Positions 15,759 through 24,909 of a stretch of DNA of 40,147 nucleotides are shown here, piece by piece. Positions within the stretch are counted from its first letter, which is position 1. Each line of letters starts with the position of its first letter. Under the pieces are notes generated by a model, which was not told where the DNA came from, ran no database searches, and worked only from the letters and a program-made list of their open reading frames with translations. Origin of the DNA: DAIOGN01 sp036745245 (GTDB lineage: Bacteria; Zixibacteria; MSB-5A5; JAUVRN01). The stretch lies in assembly GCA_036745245.1 (NCBI GenBank), contig DAIOGN010000011.1, positions 1-40,147 on the forward strand. Direction: 5' to 3'. A program made the position numbers and the translations under genes.

Positions 15759-16931
15759 TTACGTGGTGCGCAGAGCCTCCACGATGCCCAGTCGCGACGC
15801 GCGCACGGCGGGAAGAAACCCTCCCACCAGACCCATGACGGCCGCGAAAACCAGTCCGGATACGGCGATGCCGGGCGAGAGCGCGAAGGTGAACGCCACT
15901 TCAGAGAACGTATCCCAGTTGGTGGTGGACACGCTGACCATCTGCATCAGGCTGGCGAGGGCCACGCCCCCGAGCCCGCCCAGAAGCGACAACAGGACCG
16001 ACTCCACCAGAAACGTGGCGAGAATGCTCCGCCGGCGAAATCCAAGGGCGCGCAAGGTGCCGATCTCGGTGGTGCGGTTGGACACCGTGGCGTACATGGT
16101 GATCATGGCGCCCACGATGGCGCCCAGGCTGAACAGCGCGGAGATGACGTTGCCGAGCACCGAAATGAAAATCGACATGGTCTGAGTCTGGTTCTCGTAG
16201 TAGGTGCGTTCGCTGAAGAGATCCGCGGTGATGCGCGGATCGGCGGCGGCGCGATCCTTGAGGGCCAGAAGGTTCGCCTCGGCGGGCGGCGCGAGTCGCA
16301 TGATGACCGATGAGTACATGGGCCGCCCGTAGGCCTGCATGAGCTGATCGGCGTCGCCCCAGATCTCCGACTCGAAGCCGGACCCGTCGGCGTCGAACAG
16401 TCCCACGATGGTCCAGTCGCGACTGCCGAAGCGCACGGTTTCCCCCAGCCCGCAGCCCTGAAAGCCTTCGGCAATGCGCCGGCCCGCGATCACTTCGCTC
16501 GAGCCCGGTGTCCAGGCTCGTCCCTCCGTGATCTTCACCTGCGAGCGAATGACGAGCGACTGCGGTCCTACGCCGCGGATGGTGACGTTGGATGGCTCAT
16601 CCGATCCGCGCTTCTTCAGGTTGATGAGCACCACCGACTCCGCCGACGCCACAGATTGTCCGGCCGCGTCGCGCGCCACTTCCGGCTGCGAAGACAGGAT
16701 CGCGGCCGACTCGCGCGTTACGACGCTCTGCAGTTCGCTCTGCGACGACTTGCGGATGGCCACGGCATTCTCCGACGAGCCGGTGTCGACCAGAGTCTTG
16801 CGCAGGCCGTAGTTGAGCATGAGCGACGACGTAAACACGAACACCACGAGGCTCACGCCCAGCGCGGTCACCAGCGTGGTGTTGCGGCGCGCCTTCATGT
16901 TGCGGAAGTTGTAGGAGATCGGAATCTTCAT
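15759..16931 (-). CDS. ABC exporter permease, MacB/FtsX type (second copy)
   Basis: The 390-residue permease has one N-terminal membrane helix ('TLVTALGVSLVVFVFTSSLML'), a large periplasmic MacB-PCD-like domain, and three C-terminal helices of the FtsX fold, including 'TEIGTLRALGFRRRSIL'. It is the last gene of the minus-strand exporter operon, 9 bases after the other permease gene. With that permease and the ATPase it would form a heterodimeric LolCE- or MacB-like mechanotransmission complex. The cargo is unknown: lipoprotein, peptide or small molecule. Confidence 0.92.
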   Translation of the reverse strand: MKIPISYNFRNMKARRNTTLVTALGVSLVVFVFTSSLMLNYGLRKTLVDTGSSENAVAIRKSSQSELQSVVTRESAAILSSQPEVARDAAGQSVASAESVVLINLKKRGSDEPSNVTIRGVGPQSLVIRSQVKITEGRAWTPGSSEVIAGRRIAEGFQGCGLGETVRFGSRDWTIVGLFDADGSGFESEIWGDADQLMQAYGRPMYSSVIMRLAPPAEANLLALKDRAAADPRITADLFSERTYYENQTQTMSIFISVLGNVISALFSLGAIVGAMITMYATVSNRTTEIGTLRALGFRRRSILATFLVESVLLSLLGGLGGVALASLMQMVSVSTTNWDTFSEVAFTFALSPGIAVSGLVFAAVMGLVGGFLPAVRASRLGIVEALRTT

Positions 16932-16940
16932 GGCACGTCC

Positions 16941-18098
16941 TCAGCCGATCTGGCGCAGGCCTTCCGTGATGGTGGCGGAGAGCACGCGCCACACCGGATA
17001 GGAGGCGGCCACCATGGCCACGACGAAAGAAATGAGCACGGCCCAGCCCACGGTGGATGCCCCCAGAAACATGATGGGAAAAAAGTCGGAAAGCGCCACA
17101 CTCAATCCGCCCACGGCGGGCATGAGCAAGCCGATTCCGATGAGGCAACCCAGGCCCGACAGAAGCAGCGACTCCCCTGAGAGCAGCCCCATCAGGTGCC
17201 CCTTCCGGAAGCCGAGCGTCTTGAGCACGGAGTACTCCTTCATGCGTTCGCGCGCCGACATGGCCATGGTGTTGGCCATCACCAGGAGCACGATGGCGAT
17301 GATGAGAATCGAGACGATGCGGATCCCGGTGATGATCGCCGACGACATGGACACGAAGCCGAGCGCGAACGCCTCCTCCGTTTCGGTAAGCGTTTCTGCC
17401 GAGGAATTGAGAAACTTGGCGTCGACAGCTTCCGACACCCTGGCGGCCGAGAGCGGGTCGGCCAGGCGTATGATGTAGAACCCCGCGCGCCCCTCGTTCC
17501 CGGGAAACGCCTCCGCCACGCGCAGATCGAGGTACGACCAGTGGAACAACATGGTGCTTTCGTCGGTGTTGGGTTCCTTCCCCGCGTAGATGGCGCGCAC
17601 CACGAACTCGTAGTCGCCCGGGTAGATCGTACCGATGAGCGGAATGATGTCGCCGATCTTCCAGCCATATTTGGCCGCCAGCTTCTTGCCCACCATGCAG
17701 GCGTTCCGCTCGGCAAACAGCGTGTCGCGGCTCCCCTCGATGATCTCGAACTCCGGATACATGTCGAGGTAGGTGGGAAAATCGCAGGCGAACTGGGCGA
17801 AGAAGTTGGATTTGTCTTTGTACACACCGCCGAACCAGTTGGCATACGTGACGGCCTTCACGCCGGGCACCTGCTCGATTTTGCCCCTGTGCGCGAGCGG
17901 CAGGTCGAAGGTGAGCGACACGGCGTGCCGCGTGACCAGGCGATCGGGCGAGGAGTTCTCGGCCTGCGTGTACCAGGCCAGGATGAGCGTTCGCACCACG
18001 CCGAAGGCCACGATGGCCAGGGCCACGCCCAGCACCGTGAGCATGGACCGCAGCTTGTGACGCCCGGAGTTCTTGAGAATCAGCCTAAGCACCCACAT
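16941..18098 (-). CDS. ABC exporter permease, MacB/FtsX type (first copy)
   Basis: The 385-residue protein has the same plan as its neighbour: an N-terminal helix ('MLTVLGVALAIVAFGVVRTL'), a periplasmic domain of ~220 residues and three C-terminal helices with the coupling segment 'RMKEYSVLKTLGFRKGHLMG'. The two permeases differ clearly in sequence, so they form a heteromeric pair and are not a recent duplication. The first codons overlap the end of the ATPase gene by 14 bases, which indicates translational coupling. Confidence 0.92.
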   Translation of the reverse strand: MWVLRLILKNSGRHKLRSMLTVLGVALAIVAFGVVRTLILAWYTQAENSSPDRLVTRHAVSLTFDLPLAHRGKIEQVPGVKAVTYANWFGGVYKDKSNFFAQFACDFPTYLDMYPEFEIIEGSRDTLFAERNACMVGKKLAAKYGWKIGDIIPLIGTIYPGDYEFVVRAIYAGKEPNTDESTMLFHWSYLDLRVAEAFPGNEGRAGFYIIRLADPLSAARVSEAVDAKFLNSSAETLTETEEAFALGFVSMSSAIITGIRIVSILIIAIVLLVMANTMAMSARERMKEYSVLKTLGFRKGHLMGLLSGESLLLSGLGCLIGIGLLMPAVGGLSVALSDFFPIMFLGASTVGWAVLISFVVAMVAASYPVWRVLSATITEGLRQIG

Positions 18099-18783
18099 GG
18101 GCCGTGTCTTTCTGAAGCTCGCCTTTGTCCAGACGCAGATGGGCGCTGGTGCGTTCCACGGCGCGCGGGTCGTGCGTCACCATCACGATGGTCTTGTGGA
18201 ATTCACGATTGAGCCGGCCCAACAGGTCGAGAATGTTTTCGGCCGACTGCCGGTCGAGATCTCCCGTGGGTTCGTCGGCCAGAAGCAGCACGGGGTCGGT
18301 GACGATGGCGCGCGCAATGGCCACGCGCTGCTGCTGACCGCCCGAGAGCTGGCGCGGGTAGTGATCCATGCGGTCGGACAGTCCCACCACACCCAGCGCC
18401 GTCTTCACGTGATCCGCTCGCTCCTTTTTTGACAGGTGGGTGAGCAGAAGCGGCAGTTCGACGTTTTCGAAGGCGGTGAGCACCGGCAGCAGATTGTAGA
18501 ACTGAAAAATGAAACCGATATTGTGCGACCGCCATGTGGCCAGCTCGGCCTCAGACAGTCCCACGATGTCGGTGCCGCCCACGGCGACCGAGCCCGAATT
18601 GGGACGATCGATGCCAGCCACCATGTTGAGCAGCGTGGTTTTCCCGGAGCCCGAGGGACCGATGAGCCCGAAAAACTCTCCTTGTGCAATGGAGAGAGAC
18701 AGGTCGCGCAGCACGACAATCTCAACTTCGTCGCGGTAGTACGACTTGGAGAGATTCTTCACTTCGACGAGGGTTGAGCTCAT
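18085..18783 (-). CDS. ABC exporter ATPase, LolD/MacB type
   Basis: The 232-residue nucleotide-binding subunit has every motif: Walker A 'GPSGSGKTTLLN', signature 'LSGGQQQRVAIARA', Walker B 'VLLLADEPTGDLD' and the H-loop 'VMVTHD'. It falls in the type VII (MacB/LolD/FtsE) group, which powers FtsX-fold permeases without moving cargo through the membrane itself. AGAGGTGA stands before the ATG. It lies 13 bases after the membrane fusion protein gene. Confidence 0.95.
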   Translation of the reverse strand: MSSTLVEVKNLSKSYYRDEVEIVVLRDLSLSIAQGEFFGLIGPSGSGKTTLLNMVAGIDRPNSGSVAVGGTDIVGLSEAELATWRSHNIGFIFQFYNLLPVLTAFENVELPLLLTHLSKKERADHVKTALGVVGLSDRMDHYPRQLSGGQQQRVAIARAIVTDPVLLLADEPTGDLDRQSAENILDLLGRLNREFHKTIVMVTHDPRAVERTSAHLRLDKGELQKDTAHVGA

Positions 18784-18796
18784 TCTGATTCACCTC

Positions 18797-20017
18797 TTAA
18801 GGAAGGCGGACTTTCTGGCCGTCGCGCAGGTCGGGCGGGGGGCTGGCGATCACCTGATCCCCCTCGGATAACCCCGACACGACGACGCGCAGGCCGCCTT
18901 TCAGTTCGCCCAGCTGCACTACGCGGCGGCGGGCGAGGTTGTCGGTGACTGTGAACACTATGGTTTCGTTGTCGCGTTCCAGAACTGCGGCGGCGGGAAT
19001 CACGAGGTCGGCCGTGGCCGTGGCCTCCGCCTGTTCGGCTTCGAGGAACGTGACTTTCGCGGACATCTCGGGCAATACCTTCTCGTCTCGTTCGATGAAT
19101 TCCACCTTGGTGAGCACCGTGGCCTTGGCCCGGTCGGCTGTAGGGACGATCTTTTTCACCCGGCCCGGATAGCGGACCCCGGGATAGGCGTCGAGCACGA
19201 TCTGCGTGGCGTTGCCCAGCCGGACGCGCTGGATGTTCGACTCGGAGACGTCCGCCTCCACTTCCAGCGATTTCATGTCGGCGAGCGTTACCACGGCGCC
19301 GCGCGCGCTCTGCGACGAACCGAACGGCGCCACCATCTCGCCTACGTCGGCTTCCTTGGTGAGCACTGTGCCATCAAACGGTGCGCGGATACGAGTGTTC
19401 TCCACGGCCACCATCGTGGCACGCACGGAGGCACGCGCGGCCTCAACGCCTGCCCGGGCCTGCACCACTTCCGCCTCCGCCACTTTGAAGCCCGCTTCTG
19501 CGGCGTCGTACTCTGCCTGGGACACGAGCTTGCGCGACAACAGATCGGTGACGCGGTCGAACTGCAGACGCGCCTCCTTCAATCGGGCATCCGTCGTGCC
19601 CAGGGCGCCGTCGGCCACATCTTCCTGTGCCTGCGCGCGCGCCAGCTCGGCTTCCACGTCTTCGGATTCCACTCGGCCCAGGAGCTGACCCTCCGTCACC
19701 CGGTCGCCTTCTTCCACGGCCAGAAACACGAGTCGGCCCGTGGCTTTGGAGGCCACCGCGGCCTGGCGTTGCGCCACCACGTAGCCTGAGGCCGTCAGAA
19801 GAGAACTTCCTGCACCGGCGGACTGGTAGCCCACCGTGTAGAGCTGCACGTCCGGATCGGAGCCGCCCAGCCGGGGCAGCAAGTACAGAAACACGGCCAG
19901 CCCCGCAAGCACCACCAGGGCGCCGATCCAGAGGCCGATGGGCCGCTTCTTGGGCGGACGGCCGGCGGCCGAGCGATCGATGCGCAGCGCGCCCAGATCG
20001 CCGTGAGGCTGATTCAT
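18797..20017 (-). CDS. Periplasmic membrane fusion protein (HlyD/MacA family)
   Basis: The 406-residue adaptor has one N-terminal transmembrane anchor at about residues 28-47, a split lipoyl-like domain ('ASKATGRLVFLAVEEGDRVTEGQLL' region and 'RIRAPFDGTVLTKEADVGEMV' region), a helical hairpin between them, and beta-barrel and membrane-proximal domains. It would link the ABC pump to an outer-membrane channel such as a TolC-like protein, which is not in this window. It is the first of the four exporter genes and starts 16 bases after prfA ends, so the exporter appears to be read from the rpmE-prfA transcript. The sequences quoted here are described by region only; exact domain limits are approximate. 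Confidence 0.92.
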   Translation of the reverse strand: MNQPHGDLGALRIDRSAAGRPPKKRPIGLWIGALVVLAGLAVFLYLLPRLGGSDPDVQLYTVGYQSAGAGSSLLTASGYVVAQRQAAVASKATGRLVFLAVEEGDRVTEGQLLGRVESEDVEAELARAQAQEDVADGALGTTDARLKEARLQFDRVTDLLSRKLVSQAEYDAAEAGFKVAEAEVVQARAGVEAARASVRATMVAVENTRIRAPFDGTVLTKEADVGEMVAPFGSSQSARGAVVTLADMKSLEVEADVSESNIQRVRLGNATQIVLDAYPGVRYPGRVKKIVPTADRAKATVLTKVEFIERDEKVLPEMSAKVTFLEAEQAEATATADLVIPAAAVLERDNETIVFTVTDNLARRRVVQLGELKGGLRVVVSGLSEGDQVIASPPPDLRDGQKVRLP

Positions 20018-20033
20018 GTCACGCTCAGCCAGG

Positions 20034-21119
20034 CTACGCCCCCACTCCGGTCTGCGCCGACAGACGCGTTTCGCGATCGTGCTCCTTCAGCGCATTGATC
20101 AGGGGATCCAGCTCGCCTTCGAGCACTCGATCCAGCTGGTGCAGCGTGAAGCCGATGCGGTGATCGGTCACGCGACCCTGGGGAAAGTTGTACGTGCGAA
20201 TTTTCGCGGAGCGGTCGCCCGTGGACACCATGCTCTTGCGCTGGGCCGCCATCTTTTCCTGCTGCTCGCGCATTGCGGCATCGAGAAGACGCGCCCGAAG
20301 CACACGCAGGGCCTTCTGCTTGTTCTTGAGCTGCGACTTTTCGTCCTGGCAGGTGACCACCAGGCCCGTGGGCAGATGGGTGATGCGCACCGCCGAATCG
20401 GTGGTGTTCACCGACTGGCCGCCCGGACCCGAGGAGCGGTACACGTCGATCTTGAGATCGGAGTCGGACACTTCCACATCCACGTCCTCGGCCTCCGGCA
20501 GCACGGCCACGGACGCTGCCGAGGTGTGAATCCGCCCGGAGGCTTCGGTGGCGGGCACGCGCTGAACGCGATGCACACCCGATTCGAACTTCATGGTGCC
20601 GTAGGCTCCGTCGCCGGCTACGGAAAAGATGACTTCCTTGAAGCCTCCCTGGCCCGTGGGGCTGGACGACAGCACTTCGTGCTTCCAGCCATGTGAATCC
20701 GCCAGCCGCTGGTACATGCGGAACAGGTCCGCGGCGAAGAGGGCCGCCTCGTCTCCGCCCGTGCCGGCGCGAATCTCCACCACGATGTCGCGGTCATCGT
20801 TGGGATCCTTGGGCAGGAGCATGACCTTCAATTCTTCCTCGAGCGTGGATTGCTCCGCTTCGAGGGATTCGATTTCAGAGGTCGCCATCTCTCGCATCTC
20901 GCGATCGTCGGTCTCCGCCAGCACCGTGCGCGCTTCATCGAGCCGACCGAGGAGCTTGCGATACCTGCGCGCGGCTTCCACGGTTGCGGANNNNNNNNNN
21001 TGATTATGTTCACGCGCCAGTTCCTTGAGTTTGCGCGGATTGGAGGCCACTTCAGGCGAACCCAGGAGGGTTTCCACCTCGCGAAACCGGTCCTCCAGTC
21101 GGTCGAGCAGTTCGATCAT
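20034..21119 (-). CDS. prfA: Peptide chain release factor 1 (contains assembly gap)
   Basis: The product is about 361 residues and recognises UAA and UAG stop codons to release the finished chain from the ribosome. It has 'AGTGGDEAALFAADLFRMY', 'HRVQRVPATEASGRIHTS' and the universally conserved catalytic GGQ in 'SSGPGGQSVNTTDSAVR', with an RF1-type tail ('DRVLEGELDPLINAL'). Ten Ns at 20991-21000 blank about four residues near position 40. Compared with the usual 'REHxxLxxVVEAYRRYR' spacing, the gap as drawn seems about two residues too long. The reading frame is otherwise intact. The gene sits between DUF1385 and the exporter genes. Confidence 0.95.
   Translation of the reverse strand: MIELLDRLEDRFREVETLLGSPEVASNPRKLKELAREHNXXXXSATVEAARRYRKLLGRLDEARTVLAETDDREMREMATSEIESLEAEQSTLEEELKVMLLPKDPNDDRDIVVEIRAGTGGDEAALFAADLFRMYQRLADSHGWKHEVLSSSPTGQGGFKEVIFSVAGDGAYGTMKFESGVHRVQRVPATEASGRIHTSAASVAVLPEAEDVDVEVSDSDLKIDVYRSSGPGGQSVNTTDSAVRITHLPTGLVVTCQDEKSQLKNKQKALRVLRARLLDAAMREQQEKMAAQRKSMVSTGDRSAKIRTYNFPQGRVTDHRIGFTLHQLDRVLEGELDPLINALKEHDRETRLSAQTGVGA
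20991..21000. other. Assembly gap (10 N)
   Basis: A run of ten Ns interrupts prfA. The size is probably a placeholder set by the assembler. Confidence 0.99.
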
Positions 21120-21129
21120 GGGAGGCGCT

Positions 21130-22047
21130 TCACGCGCTCACGGCTGCGACCTGTGGCTCCACGATCACTTCCTTCAGCGCCGCGAGCGCTACTTCCAGCT
21201 GATCATCGGAGGGCTCGCGTGTGGTGATGAGCTGCAGCCAGAGCCCTGGTGCAATGAGCGCGCGCACCCAGCCGCGGTCACGGTAACGGCCGGAGAGCTT
21301 CAGGAGTTCAAACGAAGTGCCTGCCACGAGGGGCAGAAGCGCGAAGTGCGTGAGAAATCTGAGGATCAATCCCGGCGGCCGGCCGAGATAGAGCTGCACC
21401 AGACTGTCGGAGACGGCGTAGAGCAGAACGGCCAGAAGCGACACGATGAGCAGAAACGATGTGCCGCAGCGGGGATGGAGTCGGGTCTGCGCTCTCGCCC
21501 CCTCCACGGTGAGCGGTGCCCCCACTTCCAGGGCCCAGATCGACTTGTGCTCGGCCCCGTGATACTCGAACACACGCCGCAGCTCTGCCGAGAAGAGCAT
21601 GACGGACATGTATGCTATGAGAATCGTTACCCGCACTGCTCCGGCGAGCAGATTGAACCAGAACGCCTGCGGAGCCAGACCGGACCACTGAGCCGTTTGC
21701 AGGGGCACGTACACAAACAGGAGCACTCCCAATCCGAGTCCCACCACCAGTGTGAGCCCGAGCGCCCAGGGGGACAGGCCGGATTGCTCCTTGCCATGAT
21801 TGCCCGAGGCCACGTCGGCGGAATGCTGAAGCGCACGGATGCCGATCACCATCATCTCGAAGAAGGCGATGGCGCCGCGCAGAATGGGTTTCTTGAGGGC
21901 CGGCCTGCGATCGGTGAGCGAACGGAACTCTCGGGATTCCACGACGATCTCGCCCTCGGGCGAGCGCACCGCCGTGCTGATGCGGGACGGACCCCGCATC
22001 ATGACCCCTTCGATCAGCGCCTGGCCGCCGAACGCCAGGTCGGGCAT
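21130..22047 (-). CDS. DUF1385 (YqhQ-like) membrane protein
   Basis: The 305-residue protein matches DUF1385: the N-terminal 'FGGQALIEGVMMRGP', the central 'YHGAEHKSIWALE' and 'TRLHPRCGTSFLLIV', and about five hydrophobic segments. The function of the family is not established, but its genes very often sit between rpmE and prfA, as here. It lies 3 bases after the rpmE stop and 10 bases before the prfA start, so it is in the same operon. Confidence 0.93.
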   Translation of the reverse strand: MPDLAFGGQALIEGVMMRGPSRISTAVRSPEGEIVVESREFRSLTDRRPALKKPILRGAIAFFEMMVIGIRALQHSADVASGNHGKEQSGLSPWALGLTLVVGLGLGVLLFVYVPLQTAQWSGLAPQAFWFNLLAGAVRVTILIAYMSVMLFSAELRRVFEYHGAEHKSIWALEVGAPLTVEGARAQTRLHPRCGTSFLLIVSLLAVLLYAVSDSLVQLYLGRPPGLILRFLTHFALLPLVAGTSFELLKLSGRYRDRGWVRALIAPGLWLQLITTREPSDDQLEVALAALKEVIVEPQVAAVSA

Positions 22048-22050
22048 ACG

Positions 22051-22248
22051 CTACAAGCCGTATTTCTTCTTGAAGCGATCGACGCGGCCCGCGGTGTCCA
22101 CCAGCTTCTGCTTGCCGGTGAAGAACGGATGGCACGCTGAACAGATGTCCACGTGGATCTCCTTCCTCGTGGACCGGGTTTCGAACCGGGCGCCGCAGGC
22201 GCAGGAGATGGTGGATTTCGCGTACTCGGGATGAATCTTTGCCTGCAT
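22051..22248 (-). CDS. rpmE: 50S ribosomal protein L31
   Basis: The 65-residue protein begins 'MQAKIHPEYAKSTISCACG' and ends 'HPFFTGKQKLVDTAGRVDRF' plus a basic tail, the standard bL31 pattern. It has CxC and CxxC cysteines (C16, C18, C36, C39), so it is the zinc-binding (C+) form. It joins the two subunits through the bridge near the central protuberance. GAGGAA stands 10 bases before the ATG. It leads the rpmE-DUF1385-prfA run. Confidence 0.97.
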   Translation of the reverse strand: MQAKIHPEYAKSTISCACGARFETRSTRKEIHVDICSACHPFFTGKQKLVDTAGRVDRFKKKYGL

Positions 22249-22275
22249 TTTGTGCTATTTCCTCCGTAATCAAGC

Positions 22276-22304
22276 AGAATAGCCTACGATTGCGGGCCGG
22301 CAAA
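22276..22304 (-). promoter_or_regulatory. Sigma-70-type promoter of rpmE-prfA
   Basis: On the minus strand TTTGCC (-35, 22299-22304) and TATTCT (-10, 22276-22281) are 17 bases apart, ending 27 bases before the rpmE ATG. Confidence 0.5.
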
Positions 22305-22409
22305 GTGGATTCTCTCACGGCGGGTCTCGCCCCGGCTGCTGGTCCGCCCGCCGCGGTTTAACGTCGCTTGCCACCGCCGGCCCAGGCCGCTACCATCCGG
22401 CCTAACCCT

Positions 22410-23549
22410 ATGCGCGTACCGTACTTTGCCCCCACCTGGGGGCGCCTGGAAGAGCAGGCCATTCTCAGGGCCCTGCGTTCAGGCTGGATCACCATGGGCG
22501 AAGAAGTTCGCGCCTTCGAGGCCGAGATCGCTTCGCGCGTCCGGGCTCCCCACGCGGTGGCCGTGAATTCAGGCACCTCAGCCCTTCACATCGCGCTGGT
22601 GGCAGCGGGGGTGGACCCTAAGGGGCCGGTGGTCGTGCCGGCCTATACCTTCACGGCGTCCGCCGGGGCCATCCTCCAGGCAGGCATGCGCCCGGTATTT
22701 GCCGACATCGATTTTGACACATTCAACATCGACCCAGAGTCGGCGGCCGCGTGCACCAAATCGCCCGCCGCCTTCATGCCTGTGGACATCGCAGGACTGC
22801 CGGCCGACTACCTGGCCCTGAACCGGCTGGCTCGCAAGACCGGCGCGGTCGTGGTGGCCGACGCTGCGCATTCTCTGGGCGCCGCAGTGGGCACACGGCC
22901 CGTAGGGAGCCTCGCCGACTTCACGTGCTTCAGCTTCTACGCCAACAAGAATCTCACCACCGCGGAAGGCGGTATGATCACCACGCGCCGCGGCGAGTGG
23001 GCCGAGCGACTGCGTCGCCTGCGGCTGCACGGCATGTCGAAGGACGCGTGGAAACGCTATGGCGCCGGCGGTACCTGGTACTACGAAATCGATCGCCACG
23101 GCTTCAAGTACAACCAGAATGACATCCTCGCCGCCCTGGGGCGCGCGCAGCTTGCGCACTTCGACGACATGCAGAAGTCCCGTCATCGCGTGGCGGCGTG
23201 GTACGATCGCGAACTGGCGGGCGTGGAAGAGTATATCCCTGCGCCGCGACTGTCCGGGCGCACGCACGCCTGGCATCTGTACATCGTGCGCCTGGCGGGC
23301 AAACACGCCGCGCGCCGCGATGATGTGATCCGCTTTCTGGGGAAGCAAGGGGTGCAGACGTCGGTCCACTTTATCCCGCTGTGTATTCAGCCCTACTGGA
23401 AACAGAAGTACAAACTCAAGGCGAAAGATTTTCCGGCCGCCATGGCCGCCTATCGCGGCGCCATCTCGTTGCCCATGCATCCCGGGCTCACGCAGAAGGA
23501 GTGCCGCTACGTGGCGTCAGCGCTCAAGAAGGCGCTGGTGAAGGCCTAG
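22410..23549 (+). CDS. DegT/DnrJ/EryC1/StrS family PLP-dependent sugar aminotransferase
   Basis: The 379-residue protein begins 'MRVPYFAPTWGRLEEQAIL', has the family's 'GSGT-like' stretch 'AVNSGTSALHIAL', the Asp region 'VVADAAHSLGAAVG', and the PLP lysine in 'FYANKNLTTAEGG' at about residue 185. The C-terminal 'VQTSVHFIPLCIQPYW' is also typical. These enzymes transfer an amino group from glutamate to a nucleotide-linked keto sugar for polysaccharide or glycan synthesis. The ATG at 22410 matches the family start; the frame is open 14 codons further upstream. It is divergent from rpmE, and serS follows after 5 bases. The exact sugar is not readable. Confidence 0.93.
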   Translation: MRVPYFAPTWGRLEEQAILRALRSGWITMGEEVRAFEAEIASRVRAPHAVAVNSGTSALHIALVAAGVDPKGPVVVPAYTFTASAGAILQAGMRPVFADIDFDTFNIDPESAAACTKSPAAFMPVDIAGLPADYLALNRLARKTGAVVVADAAHSLGAAVGTRPVGSLADFTCFSFYANKNLTTAEGGMITTRRGEWAERLRRLRLHGMSKDAWKRYGAGGTWYYEIDRHGFKYNQNDILAALGRAQLAHFDDMQKSRHRVAAWYDRELAGVEEYIPAPRLSGRTHAWHLYIVRLAGKHAARRDDVIRFLGKQGVQTSVHFIPLCIQPYWKQKYKLKAKDFPAAMAAYRGAISLPMHPGLTQKECRYVASALKKALVKA

Positions 23550-23554
23550 GTCCC

Positions 23555-24820
23555 ATGCTCGACATCAAACGCATCCGCGACAACCCCGACGCCATCAGGC
23601 GCGCCTGCGAAATGAAGGGCGACAAGGCAGACATCGACCGCATTCTCGAGCTCGACACCGAGCGCCGCTCCCTGCAGACCCGCATCGACACCGTGCGCGC
23701 GGAAGTGAATGCCGAGTCAAAGAAAATCGGCGAGGTGAAGAAGTCGGGTGGCGATGCCGAAGCGCAGATGGCACAGGTGCGCACCCTGAAGGAGTCGCTC
23801 TCGCACAGCGAAAAGCACCTCGAACTGGCCGAAGAAGAACTGTACACCCTCATGTTGCGCGTGCCCAACGTGCCGGCCGCCGACGTGCCGCCCGGCGACG
23901 AATCGAACAACGTGGAAGTGCGCGCCTGGGGAGAGCCCGACGGTTCAGGCTGGCAGGCGCCGCACTGGGAAACGGGCGAACGGCTGGGGATTCTGGACCA
24001 GGAAGCGGCCACTCGAATTTCAGGCTCCGGCTTCATCGTGCTCAAGGGAGCGGGGGCGCGCCTCGAGCGCGCGCTCATCAACTTCATGCTCGACTTCCAT
24101 GTGGAAAAGCACGGCTTCACGGAAGTGCACGCGCCGCACCTGGTGAATTCCATCACCATGCAGGGCACGGGCCAATTGCCCAAACTGGCCGCCGAGATGT
24201 ACAAGCTGGGTGAAGACGATCTGTGGCTCATCCCCACGGCCGAGGTGCCGGTCACCAATCTGTATCGCGATCAGATTCTCCGGCCCGATCAGGTGCCCAT
24301 GCGCATGGTGGCGTACACGCCGTGCTTCCGCCGCGAAGCCGGATCCTACGGCAAGGAGACGCGCGGCATCGTGCGCGTGCACCAGTTCGACAAGGTGGAG
24401 ATGGTACGCATCGAGAAGCCCGAAGATTCCTACACCGCCCTGGAAGAACTCACGGGCCACGCCGAGGAGATTCTGCAGGCTCTGGAACTTCCCTATCGCG
24501 TGCGCATGCTGGCCGCAGGCGATCTGTCATTCGCCGGCGCGAAGTGTTACGACCTCGAAGTGTGGGCGCCCGGCATGAAGACGTGGCTGGAGGTATCAAG
24601 CTGCAGCGTGTTCGAAGACTTTCAGGCGCGGCGCATGAACCTGCGCTTCCGGCGCGAGCAGGGCGGCAAAACAGAATTTCCGCACACGCTCAACGGCTCG
24701 GGCCTGGCCCTGCCCCGCACGGTGGTGGGCATCCTGGAGAACCATCTCCAGAAAGATGGTTCGGTGAACATCCCCGAGCTGCTGCGACCCTACATGAAGG
24801 CCGACAGAATCACGGCCTGA
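23555..24820 (+). CDS. serS: Seryl-tRNA synthetase
   Basis: The 421-residue class II synthetase charges tRNA-Ser with serine. It begins 'MLDIKRIRDNPDAIRRAC', followed by the long antiparallel coiled-coil arm (about residues 30-105) that grips the long variable arm of tRNA-Ser. The catalytic core has motif 2 'CFRREAGSYGKETRG' and motif 3 'NGSGLALPRTVVGILEN', with the serine-binding 'LIPTAEVPVTN'. The start ATG at 23555 lies 5 bases after the aminotransferase stop, so the two genes are likely co-transcribed. The open frame upstream overlaps the aminotransferase and is not used. Confidence 0.97.
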   Translation: MLDIKRIRDNPDAIRRACEMKGDKADIDRILELDTERRSLQTRIDTVRAEVNAESKKIGEVKKSGGDAEAQMAQVRTLKESLSHSEKHLELAEEELYTLMLRVPNVPAADVPPGDESNNVEVRAWGEPDGSGWQAPHWETGERLGILDQEAATRISGSGFIVLKGAGARLERALINFMLDFHVEKHGFTEVHAPHLVNSITMQGTGQLPKLAAEMYKLGEDDLWLIPTAEVPVTNLYRDQILRPDQVPMRMVAYTPCFRREAGSYGKETRGIVRVHQFDKVEMVRIEKPEDSYTALEELTGHAEEILQALELPYRVRMLAAGDLSFAGAKCYDLEVWAPGMKTWLEVSSCSVFEDFQARRMNLRFRREQGGKTEFPHTLNGSGLALPRTVVGILENHLQKDGSVNIPELLRPYMKADRITA

Positions 24821-24909
24821 GTTCGCCTCTGAACTGATCTATCGAATCAGTACCACGCCCGCACCGCAGGCTCGCGCCTGGGAAAGTCGGTGACCACGAA
24901 AAAACGTCG

